Assembly (NCBI GenBank): GCA_903832475.1
Contig: CAILBQ010000389.1
Span: forward strand, 1 to 5,658
DNA: 5,658 nucleotides
DNA from: an uncultured Acidobacteriota bacterium
Lineage (GTDB): Bacteria; Acidobacteriota; Terriglobia; Terriglobales; Acidobacteriaceae
Direction of reading: 5' to 3'
Shown: positions 1 through 5,251 of the stretch, in pieces
Numbering within the stretch: the first letter of the stretch is position 1
How the letters are laid out: the number at the start of each line of letters is the position of its first letter
Position numbers and translations under genes: made by a program
The notes under the pieces: model-generated
Databases searched by the model: none
The model's input: only the letters and a program-made list of their open reading frames with translations
Told to the model about the DNA's origin: nothing

Positions 1-774
1 GATGATGTCGATCGCCGGGACGCCGCGCTTGAGGAACGGCATATGGTCATCCTCTTCCGCCTGCTCCGTCGCAAAGAAGTACTTAGCATGCCCGGTGTTC
101 CGCGCCGCCCGCGCCACCAAATCGATCAGCCACGGGGTTGACTGCGTTTCCTTCTGGACGTCGAGGTCCTTGTCGCCGAGCATGTCGGCCAGCAGAAAGG
201 CCTTCACCCGCTTCAGCGTCCCATCCGCGCCCCACTTCGCCGCCAGGTGCCGCGAGCCGTAGGTGTTGTCCGTGCCCTGCCAGGACTCAATGGCTTCTTC
301 GCCGTCCAGGAATACCAGCCACACGCTGTACCCGGCCAGCATCCCATCTTTCATCTGCGCTTTGAGCTCATTGCCGATCTCGATCAGCATCCCGGTCGTC
401 GAACCGCCATCGTTGGCCCCGACAAAGCCAATGTTGCGCAGCGGATAGTTGGTCTCATAATGCGTAGCCAACACAATCACGCCGTCTTTCTTCCCTGGAT
501 AGCGCACGATGAAATTGCGCATCGCCACCGGGCCAATCGGCGTATTGGCGGTAAAGGTGTCTTCCTCGACCTTGTCCTTCTTGAACTGCGTCCGCAACAA
601 CTCCTCAGCCTTGGCATGCCCGGGGCTCGTCACCCACCGCGGCCCGATCGCCACAAACTGCCGCGCGTACTCGAGTGCTTTGTCCCCGCGAAAATGCTGC
701 TGCGCCTGCCCCACTGCACAGGCGGATGCAAGCAACAAAACCACCATCAACCGCAAAAAGAGCGGATGCCCCAT
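1..774 (-). CDS. M28-family zinc enzyme, glutaminyl-peptide cyclotransferase-like, exported (partial, C-terminus beyond the window)
   Basis: Reading right to left from ATG at 774, 258 codons stay open to the window edge. Residues 1-26 look like a Sec signal peptide: one Arg, then a hydrophobic core LMVVLLLASACA, with possible signal peptidase I cleavage near GQA/QQ. A poor lipobox (ASAC, Cys19) is also present. M28 landmarks follow in order: THYET (His105), VGANDGG (Asp122), FLDGEEA (Glu159, Glu160), YGSRHLAAK (172-180), ADML (Asp197) and DDHMPFLKRGVP (His244). These match animal and bacterial glutaminyl cyclases, where the Asp, the second Glu and the His bind zinc and the first Glu is catalytic. 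The likely role is therefore cyclising N-terminal Gln, or aminopeptidase action, outside the cytoplasm. Roughly 40-60 C-terminal residues are missing. It lies 89 bases after tatC on the same strand. No strong ribosome binding site is visible. The fold is certain; cyclase versus peptidase is inferred. Confidence 0.9.
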   Translation of the reverse strand, partial: MGHPLFLRLMVVLLLASACAVGQAQQHFRGDKALEYARQFVAIGPRWVTSPGHAKAEELLRTQFKKDKVEEDTFTANTPIGPVAMRNFIVRYPGKKDGVIVLATHYETNYPLRNIGFVGANDGGSTTGMLIEIGNELKAQMKDGMLAGYSVWLVFLDGEEAIESWQGTDNTYGSRHLAAKWGADGTLKRVKAFLLADMLGDKDLDVQKETQSTPWLIDLVARAARNTGHAKYFFATEQAEEDDHMPFLKRGVPAIDII

Positions 775-789
775 CCATGCGCAGCAAGG

Positions 790-863
790 GTGGGATGAGA
801 CGACCTCCGGGTGATCCCGGTCGCGCATCTGAGACCGGGGACCACCCACAACCATCGTCCCAC
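790..863. repeat. Imperfect inverted repeat (REP-like) filling the tatC/M28 gap
   Basis: The two arms pair in several blocks. GTGGGA (790-795) pairs with TCCCAC (858-863), CGA (801-803) with TCG (855-857), GGGTG (809-813) with CACCC (843-847), and CCCGGTC (816-822) with GACCGGG (833-839) around a 10-base loop. The element stops one base before the tatC stop codon. No T-run follows on either strand, so it is not a canonical intrinsic terminator. It could act as a REP-type mRNA stabiliser or attenuator between tatC and the M28 gene, or be a mobile intergenic repeat. The pairing is seen directly; any function is inferred. Confidence 0.6.
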
Positions 864-1679
864 TCACGCCGCAACCTCTTTCTTCTTCTTCCGGTCCGGA
901 TGTACCCACCACGCCACTCCGATGCTGATGATATAGAGCAGCAGCATCGGCACCGCAAACGCAAACTGCGTCGTAATATCCGGCGAAGGCGTGATGATCT
1001 CCACAATGATGAAAATCACCAGGATCGCGTAGCGGCTGTTCTTCCACAAGAACCGCGGGCTCACAATCCCGAACAGCGCCAGGAAGAAAATCACCACCGG
1101 CATCTCGAACACCGCGCCCATGCCCAATATCAGCGACATGAAAAAGCTGGTGTACTCCTCGATGCTGATGATGGGATGAATGCCCAGCTGATTCCCGAGA
1201 TCGCTGATCAAAAACTTCAGCATCCCGGGAAACACGTAGTGATACCCGAGAAATGCCCCACTGAAAAACAGCCCAATCGCTGCCGCCATAAACGGCACCA
1301 CAAAGCGCTTCTCCCGCTTATACAGACCCGGCGAGATAAACAGCCAGACCTGGAACAAAATAAACGGCGCCGCCAGGATCGCCCCGCCCACCAGCGGTAT
1401 TTGGATATAGCGCAGGTTCACCAGGTCGGCAGGATGGGTAAAGTTGAGCTGAATATGAATCTTGTTCAGCGGCGCCTGCACCAGCTCATACATTCGCGGG
1501 GCAAAAAACACCGCGACCACGTACCCCGCCGCCAGGTACAGCACCGAGTGAATCAGCCGCTTGCGCAGCTCATCCAGGTGCTCAAATAGGCTCATCCCCG
1601 GCAATTCGGCGCGATCGGTGATGGCAGCCTTGGCGCGGTCGATCACGTCAGGTTCTTGCGGCGTTCCAAAGCTAGACAT
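864..1679 (-). CDS. tatC: Sec-independent protein translocase TatC
   Basis: This 271-residue protein is the multi-spanning core of the twin-arginine translocase, which binds RR signal peptides and recruits TatA/B to export folded proteins across the inner membrane. The family N-terminal motif is EHLDELRKRL (33-42). It is followed by hydrophobic segments near 43-60, 92-117, 128-150, 178-203, 217-230 and 238-258, which fits the six-helix TatC fold. FQVWLFISPGLYKREKR (109-125) is the classic loop matching the E. coli region with the signal-binding Glu103. FEMPV (191-195) carries the conserved membrane Glu, and PDITTQFAFAVPM matches the last-helix motif. The tail ends in KKKK. ATG at 1679 is preferred over an upstream in-frame start because GGGAAG sits 6 bases before it and the family N-terminus begins close by. 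Its first 8 bases overlap the end of the TatA/B gene (ATGTCTAG), which suggests translational coupling. Confidence 0.97.
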   Translation of the reverse strand: MSSFGTPQEPDVIDRAKAAITDRAELPGMSLFEHLDELRKRLIHSVLYLAAGYVVAVFFAPRMYELVQAPLNKIHIQLNFTHPADLVNLRYIQIPLVGGAILAAPFILFQVWLFISPGLYKREKRFVVPFMAAAIGLFFSGAFLGYHYVFPGMLKFLISDLGNQLGIHPIISIEEYTSFFMSLILGMGAVFEMPVVIFFLALFGIVSPRFLWKNSRYAILVIFIIVEIITPSPDITTQFAFAVPMLLLYIISIGVAWWVHPDRKKKKEVAA

Positions 1680-2361
1680 GATTGGCTTCCCGCTCCGTTC
1701 CCAGGCTTCGAGCGGGATCAACACCCGGCTGGACTTCTGTCCCGATTCGTCCTTCGTCTGCCACCACCACGGACGCAGCATTGGCGGCGATGGCAGAATC
1801 CCCGGACTCGGTCACCGCTTCCGCAGTCCCAAAACCTTCAGTCCCAGCATTCATCGTCCCGGCATCTTCATTCCACGACCGGTACGGTCGCGAAGCCTGC
1901 ACGGTCTCGCCCGTCGCCGGCGGCTGGATGGTCGGCGGAAATTTCCGCGGCTCCCCGCGCACCTCGCCCGGCAGGGCAGGCTCTGAAGCATCGCCCTGCG
2001 CTGCATCGACGGCCGGAACCACCGTTCCATCTGTCTCGGTCATCGCCACGGTATCCGCGCCGGCCGTGAATTGCACCGGCGCCGGCAACATCTCGGGAGT
2101 CACCACCGCGGCTGCCTTCAGCTTGGCCTGCCGCTCCGCCTCTTCGCTGGCGCGCAGTTCCTCTTCCATCTGGAACTTGAACTCATTGGAAACCTTGCGG
2201 AACTCGTACATCAGCTTGCCGATCTGCCGCCCAATCTCCGGCAGCCGCCTCGGCCCAAACACGATCAGCGCCAGCACCATCAAAAACATCGTGTCCGGAA
2301 TGCCAATCGAGGCCATCTGGATACTGGGTGCCATTGTCGGAGAAACTACCATCTCGATCAT
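1672..2361 (-). CDS. tatB: Twin-arginine translocase TatA/TatB-type subunit with long Pro/Ala-rich tail
   Basis: This is a single-span Tat subunit of 229 residues from ATG 2361. Counting from there, an N-terminal membrane helix lies at about 24-35, followed by the FGPRRLPEIG hinge (35-44) and an amphipathic charged helix running to about 85 (KLMYEFRK, then EFKFQMEEEL). The GP-x-x-LP hinge and long charged helix favour TatB. The position of TatB Glu8 is Asp here, in IGIPD. Residues from about 90 on are low-complexity, rich in Pro, Ala, Thr, Glu and Gly, and probably disordered. Start choice is uncertain: ATG 2361 has only a distant AGGA, while ATG 2316 (MASIGIPD) would give a family-typical short N-terminus but has no clear ribosome site. 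It overlaps tatC by 8 bases. TatA versus TatB cannot be settled here, and no separate tatA is in the window. Confidence 0.88.
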   Translation of the reverse strand: MIEMVVSPTMAPSIQMASIGIPDTMFLMVLALIVFGPRRLPEIGRQIGKLMYEFRKVSNEFKFQMEEELRASEEAERQAKLKAAAVVTPEMLPAPVQFTAGADTVAMTETDGTVVPAVDAAQGDASEPALPGEVRGEPRKFPPTIQPPATGETVQASRPYRSWNEDAGTMNAGTEGFGTAEAVTESGDSAIAANAASVVVADEGRIGTEVQPGVDPARSLGTEREANHV

Positions 2362-2461
2362 CAAACGAATCTACATCCTGTCCTGATCACGAATCGTGTC
2401 GTTCTGGCCACTGCGTCCGGGTTCCACATACGGTTCCCGATTCCAGCTCAATTCTGGGCCT

Positions 2462-2483
2462 TGACTGGTCTATGACTGGACTA
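2462..2483. repeat. Two-copy 11-bp tandem repeat
   Basis: TGACTGGTCTA (2462-2472) is followed immediately by TGACTGGACTA (2473-2483), with one mismatch. It sits in the roughly 250-base spacer between the SnoaL-like gene and the TatA/B gene, about 100 bases upstream of the latter. The spacing of about one helical turn would suit an operator, but nothing identifies a regulator. The rest of the spacer (2365-2610) shows no convincing gene, terminator or promoter. Confidence 0.4.
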
Positions 2484-2610
2484 TGATACCTTCCGCCAGC
2501 CATCGCCACCAACAGTACGGCCCCTGGCTCATTCCAGATTGCCGTGCAACTCGCGCCACTCGTGTCGATCCAACCGCAGCCGGTGAAGTCCAGTCTGCCC
2601 ACTCCGCCAG

Positions 2611-2964
2611 TCAAGCTTGCGAGTCGCGAATGTCCATCCGGCGGATCAGCCCATCCTCCATGGTGTACACATGCTCGATCACGCGATCCATCAGCACCTT
2701 CCCTTTCAAATCCCGGATCACCTGCTTTACCGTCACCACAGTACGCCCGTCCTCGTCAGCAAATCCCTCCGGCGCCACATGCGGATCGACGGCCAGCCAC
2801 TGCCGTGTCCAGTATTCCCGCACCGCTTCGCGCCCATGCACCCAGCCGCCCTCCATCCCGTTCGGCCACTCCACATCGGGACACATCAGGCGCAGCACCC
2901 CGTCGATGTCGCGCACGTTGAAGTGCCGGTACGCCTCCTGCAACACGTCCACATCCGCTTCCAT
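2611..2964 (-). CDS. SnoaL/NTF2-like family protein
   Basis: This small soluble protein of 117 residues has the size and layout of a single-domain NTF2-like (SnoaL) cone fold. The N-terminal helix pattern LQEAYRHFNVRDIDGVLRLMCPDVEW (in part 8-33) is typical. GREAVREYW (44-52) is the usual helix-3 motif, and the C-terminal strands read VIEHVYTMEDGLIRRMDI in pieces (95-112). The family includes polyketide cyclases, isomerases and many proteins of unknown activity, so substrate and reaction cannot be assigned. There is no signal peptide or membrane span, so it is cytoplasmic. ATG 2964 is well supported by a strong GAGGAGG (2970-2976) 5 bases upstream. It is a single gene transcribed away from nadA, with no same-strand neighbour for 250 bases. 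No terminator is evident after it. Confidence 0.88.
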   Translation of the reverse strand: MEADVDVLQEAYRHFNVRDIDGVLRLMCPDVEWPNGMEGGWVHGREAVREYWTRQWLAVDPHVAPEGFADEDGRTVVTVKQVIRDLKGKVLMDRVIEHVYTMEDGLIRRMDIRDSQA

Positions 2965-2980
2965 GCCATCCTCCTCGACT

Positions 2981-3008
2981 TTGGCCCGTATAACGGCTCA
3001 ATTACAAT
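2981..3008 (+). promoter_or_regulatory. Candidate sigma-70-like promoter for nadA
   Basis: TTGGCC (2981-2986, four of six matches to the -35 consensus) and TACAAT (3003-3008, five of six to the -10) are 16 bases apart. Transcription would start near 3015, giving a leader of about 210 bases that contains the whole riboswitch. It lies in the divergent region next to the SnoaL-like gene. This is sequence resemblance only. Confidence 0.4.
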
Positions 3009-3082
3009 ACATACAGCGGAGGCCGTCAGGCGCGGAAGGTTTTCGGACCCTTTTCCCGTCTTGCGGCATCTTTCTAAATGAA

Positions 3083-3217
3083 CGTTGCAACATCCCCGTG
3101 GGTTGGGCCGGGCAGCCGATATGCAGTTTGGCAGCCGGGCAGTGAATCCACTGCAACGAGTACGTGCTTTCAACATCCCCGTCCACGCCGCACCAAACGG
3201 CTGTTGGACTGAAGGCG
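3083..3217 (+). ncRNA. NAD+-I riboswitch (nadA motif), tandem two-domain form
   Basis: Two successive domains share one plan. In domain 1, P1 pairs CGTTGC (3083-3088) with GCAACG (3153-3158), then AACATCCCC (3089-3097), then P2 GTGG (3098-3101) with CCAC (3148-3151). The P2/P3 internal loop is GTTGG (3102-3106) opposite AGTGAAT (3141-3147), and P3 starts GCC/GGC. In domain 2, P1 pairs GCTTTC (3166-3171) with GAAGGC (3211-3216, one G-U), followed by the identical AACATCCCC (3172-3180). P2 is GTCCA (3181-3185) with TGGAC (3205-3209), and P3 is GCCG/CGGC around a 7-base loop. Each P2-to-P1 return has a single T (3152, 3210). The repeated CAACATCCCCGT core, the GTTGGGC and GGCAGTGAATC segments, the tandem layout and the position before nadA match the published nadA motif, which senses NAD+. 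A 7-base linker joins the domains. The ribosome site falls in the P1 3' strand of domain 2, implying translational control. Confidence 0.93.
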
Positions 3218-3219
3218 GA
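3212..3219 (+). promoter_or_regulatory. nadA ribosome binding site embedded in riboswitch domain 2
   Basis: AAGGCGGA ends 5 bases before GTG 3225 and is the best Shine-Dalgarno-like stretch in the leader. Its first five bases are the 3' strand of domain 2 P1, so folding of that domain would hide it. It decides for the GTG start. The alternative ATG 3246 has GAGGA only 1-2 bases away, which is too close to work well. Confidence 0.65.
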
Positions 3220-3224
3220 ATACA

Positions 3225-4448
3225 GTGAACTCTCTCCTTGAGGAAATGCCCGGCGTAGCCGTGCTCCCCGAAGCACCACCCACGTCCGTTTCAGCGTCGT
3301 CACTTGACTCCAACCCGTCTCTCGCGGCGAATCCTGAAACCTGCTCGCTCGAAAACTACCTCGCTCTCCCCGATCACTCCATGGACGAGCGCATCGCCGC
3401 GGCCCGCGAAAAGCTCGGTTCCCAGGTAATCCTGCTCGGCCATCACTACCAGCGCGACGAAGTCATCCGCTTTGCCGACGCCACCGGCGACAGCTACAAG
3501 CTTTCGAAGATCGCCGCCCAGACCGGCGCCCGCTATATCGTCTTTTGCGGCGTCCACTTCATGGCGGAATCCGCTGACCTGCTGGGCCGCGAAGACCTCA
3601 CCGACGAGCAAGGCAACACCATCGCCCAGCAGGTCATCCTGCCCGATCTGAACGCCGGCTGCTCCATGGCCGACATGGCCGAAATTTCCCAGGTTGAAGC
3701 CGCCTGGGAAGTGCTCACGCACCTTGGCCTTTCGGACGAGACCATTCCCCTGACATATATGAACTCCGCAGCCGCCATCAAGGCCTTCTGCGGCGAACGC
3801 GGCGGCCTGGTCTGCACCTCATCGAATGCCCGCGCCGCCTTCGAATGGGCATTCGAAAGAGGGAAGCGCATCTTCTTCCTCCCCGATCAGCACCTCGGCC
3901 GCAACACTGGCTACGCCATGGGAATCCCGCTAGACCAGATGCCCGTCTGGGATCCCTGGGCGCTGCAAGGGGGCCAGTCGAAAGCTAACCTCGAAGCCGG
4001 CAAAATTATCCTCTGGAAAGGCCATTGCTCCGTCCATCAGCGCTTCCTTCCCAGCCACGTTGACCAGGTTCGCGCCAAATACCCAGGCATCCAGGTCATC
4101 GTCCATCCCGAATGTCGCTGGGAAGTCTGCCAGAAAGCCGACGCCCTCGGCTCGACCGAGCGCCTCATCCAGCTGGTCGAAGAAGCCCCCGAAGGGAGCA
4201 TGTTCGCCATCGGCACCGAGATTCACCTGGTGAACCGCCTCGCCAAACGATTTGCAGAACAGGGCAAAAAGATCATCACCCTGGATGATTCCGGGTGCCT
4301 CTGCACCACCATGTATCGCATCAGCCCGCAGCACCTCGCCTGGGCCCTCGAAAACCTCATCGAAGGCCGCGTCGTCAACCAGATCCAAGTGAAAAAGACC
4401 GTCAAACACTGGGCCCGCATCGCCCTCGACCGAATGCTGGAAATCTAA
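3225..4448 (+). CDS. nadA: Quinolinate synthase NadA ([4Fe-4S], long B. subtilis-type form)
   Basis: NadA condenses iminoaspartate with dihydroxyacetone phosphate to quinolinate, the second step of de novo NAD synthesis after NadB, which is not in this window. The 407-residue product follows the longer B. subtilis-type enzyme throughout: LGHHYQRDEV (71-80), FADATGDS (83-90), YIVFCGVHFMAES (104-116), NAGCSMADMAE (143-153), FFLPDQHLGRN (217-227), WKGHCSVH (264-271), VHPECR (293-298), AIGTE (328-332) and DDSGCLCTTMYR (354-365). The three cluster ligands map to Cys146, Cys268 and one of Cys358/Cys360, most likely Cys360 by alignment to the B. subtilis CPC motif. The protein is cytoplasmic. Residues 1-50 precede the conserved region and are variable and Ser/Pro-rich. 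GTG 3225 is favoured by AAGGCGGA; ATG 3246 is possible. Expression is probably repressed by NAD+ through the leader riboswitch. No downstream gene is close enough to suggest an operon. Confidence 0.97.
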   Translation: MNSLLEEMPGVAVLPEAPPTSVSASSLDSNPSLAANPETCSLENYLALPDHSMDERIAAAREKLGSQVILLGHHYQRDEVIRFADATGDSYKLSKIAAQTGARYIVFCGVHFMAESADLLGREDLTDEQGNTIAQQVILPDLNAGCSMADMAEISQVEAAWEVLTHLGLSDETIPLTYMNSAAAIKAFCGERGGLVCTSSNARAAFEWAFERGKRIFFLPDQHLGRNTGYAMGIPLDQMPVWDPWALQGGQSKANLEAGKIILWKGHCSVHQRFLPSHVDQVRAKYPGIQVIVHPECRWEVCQKADALGSTERLIQLVEEAPEGSMFAIGTEIHLVNRLAKRFAEQGKKIITLDDSGCLCTTMYRISPQHLAWALENLIEGRVVNQIQVKKTVKHWARIALDRMLEI

Positions 4449-4451
4449 ATT

Positions 4452-4520
4452 CAGAGAACAGAGAACAGAGAACAGGGAATAGAAACGGGGAGTAGGAAAC
4501 ACTGAATAGAGCACAGGGAA
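4452..4520. repeat. Degenerate purine-rich heptad array after nadA
   Basis: CAGAGAA occurs three times in tandem (4452-4458, 4459-4465, 4466-4472), followed by CAGGGAA (4473-4479). Decaying 7-base-like units run on to another CAGGGAA at 4514-4520. It begins 3 bases after the nadA stop codon. It is non-coding and could vary in copy number by slippage. No function can be assigned. Confidence 0.7.
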
Positions 4521-4526
4521 TACCGA

Positions 4527-4626
4527 GCGCCAAAGGCGCGCGTCATCCCAGCCCAGGCCAAAGCGGGAGCGCAGCTCGCACGGCGGCCTGGGAAGCGCCG
4601 AAAACGACAGCAAGGGCTGAAGGCCC
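4527..4626. repeat. Cluster of inverted repeats between nadA and the next gene
   Basis: There are three hairpins in a row. GCGCC (4527-4531) pairs with GGCGC (4535-4539) over a 3-base loop. CCCAGGCC (4552-4559) pairs perfectly with GGCCTGGG (4585-4592), with GAGC/GCTC (4567-4570, 4574-4577) nested inside. GGGC (4614-4617) pairs with GCCC (4623-4626). None is followed by a T-run, so a canonical intrinsic terminator is not supported, although the cluster may end or stabilise the nadA transcript. The look is that of a repetitive intergenic element. Confidence 0.55.
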
Positions 4627-4681
4627 GACCCCATCAATGCACGCATCCTACCCGCATTCGAGACGCAAAACGGGAACCATG

Positions 4682-4685
4682 AAGG
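4682..4685 (+). promoter_or_regulatory. Ribosome binding site favouring ATG 4691
   Basis: AAGG lies 5 bases before ATG 4691. The upstream in-frame candidates at 4637 and 4679 have no comparable site, so the shorter protein is preferred. Confidence 0.4.
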
Positions 4686-4690
4686 TCTCA

Positions 4691-5020
4691 ATGATCGAAA
4701 CGAACGAGCAACTCTTTCGAGTAATCCGATCCCTGGTCGATGCATGGTGCGATCGCCGCTGTCGCTCGGCGCTTCGACGAATCCTTCCGGCCTATCCCAT
4801 GCCAACGATGCTGACGGACAGCTGGTGTGAGCTTGGCATAGCTTTGCAGGATGTGAGAGCGTTCGCGCGGTTCGAACTCACCGCACCTGAGCTGCAGGCA
4901 GTGAACGATGCGATCAATGCCGTCGAACGCGCTACCGCCAGCTCTGAGAACCGAGCACAGACGTCGCGGTTTACCAGATCCGTTGCACATGAAACCGGTC
5001 GAACAACTCCTCATTGCTGA
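4691..5020 (+). CDS. Small uncharacterised protein
   Basis: I do not recognise a named family. From ATG 4691 it encodes 109 residues. The first 80 or so look like a compact, mostly helical, globular domain: LFRVIRSLVDAWCDRR, then a segment ending in LPAYP, TDSWCELGIALQDVRAF and LTAPELQAVNDAINAVE. It has alternating hydrophobic and charged positions, two Trp-Cys pairs (WC) and no signal peptide or membrane span. The last 30 residues are polar and low in hydrophobic content, probably a disordered tail. The WCDRR...LTD.W.EL...L...RAF pattern resembles short hypothetical proteins I associate with Acidobacteria, but that is memory, not a search. Starts at 4679 or 4637 would add 4 or 18 unstructured residues. 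It stands alone between two repeat-rich spacers. Confidence 0.6.
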   Translation: MIETNEQLFRVIRSLVDAWCDRRCRSALRRILPAYPMPTMLTDSWCELGIALQDVRAFARFELTAPELQAVNDAINAVERATASSENRAQTSRFTRSVAHETGRTTPHC

Positions 5021-5046
5021 CGAGCGGCAAACCCTCCGCCGGGTGC

Positions 5047-5083
5047 CCCACCCTCGTCGCAGCTTCACCGCGACAACGGTGGG
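5047..5083. repeat. REP-like hairpin
   Basis: CCCACC (5047-5052) pairs with GGTGGG (5078-5083). After a symmetric 3x3 internal loop, GTCGC (5056-5060) pairs with GCGAC (5070-5074) around a 9-base loop. It begins 26 bases after the preceding stop codon. No T-run follows. Its CCCAC/GTGGG outer arms recall those of the element at 790-863, suggesting a related intergenic family. Confidence 0.6.
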
Positions 5084-5146
5084 AAGTCACCAAGATCCCA
5101 GGTTCCGCCGCTTTTCTTCTAGTCACACCGTCAAAGCAATCCGTTC

Positions 5147-5251
5147 TTGTCTTTGCTTTTCTTTCTGTCATTCCTCCGCAGCAGAATCCGGTTCCGTTCC
5201 TGCCTTTGCAGTTGTCTTTGCTTTTCTTTCTGTCATTCCCCTTAGGGGAAT
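5147..5251. repeat. Exact 28-bp direct repeat pair, second copy ending in a hairpin
   Basis: The 28 bases at 5147-5174 recur exactly at 5212-5239, 65 bases apart. Each is pyrimidine-rich with the core CTTTGCTTTTCTTTCTGTCA and ends in ATTCC. The second copy runs into a perfect hairpin, ATTCCCC (5235-5241) with GGGGAAT (5245-5251) and loop TTA. The first copy shows only ATTC (5170-5173) with GAAT (5184-5187). A repeated unit, T-rich tract plus ATTCC...GGAATC hairpin, is implied. No coding function is seen. Confidence 0.75.

Noticed and set aside
675..1589. Long plus-strand open frame opposite tatC
   Set aside because: Its composition is extreme in Arg, His and Gln with no domain. It is an antisense shadow of a clearly conserved gene in GC-rich DNA.
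2461..2487. Plus-strand promoter look-alike TTGACT with TATGAT
   Set aside because: Spacing is 15 bases, and the next plus-strand gene is over 700 bases away beyond a minus-strand gene. Part of the resemblance comes from the 11-bp tandem repeat.
3078..3212. A 44-codon open frame from ATG 3078 through the riboswitch, ending 12 bases before the nadA GTG
   Set aside because: No ribosome binding site precedes it, and its sequence is fully explained by the paired RNA domains. It is tempting as a leader peptide but more likely coincidental.
4527..4626. Intrinsic terminator for nadA
   Set aside because: Stable hairpins are present but none is followed by a T-run on the plus strand.
3930..4805. Minus-strand open frame opposite nadA and across the downstream repeats
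   Set aside because: It reads through the heptad array and hairpins and is antisense to conserved nadA; no family features.
5147..5239. Possible CRISPR array from the 28-bp repeat
   Set aside because: Only two copies, a pyrimidine-rich repeat, a 37-base interval with related text and no cas genes; better explained as an intergenic repeat.
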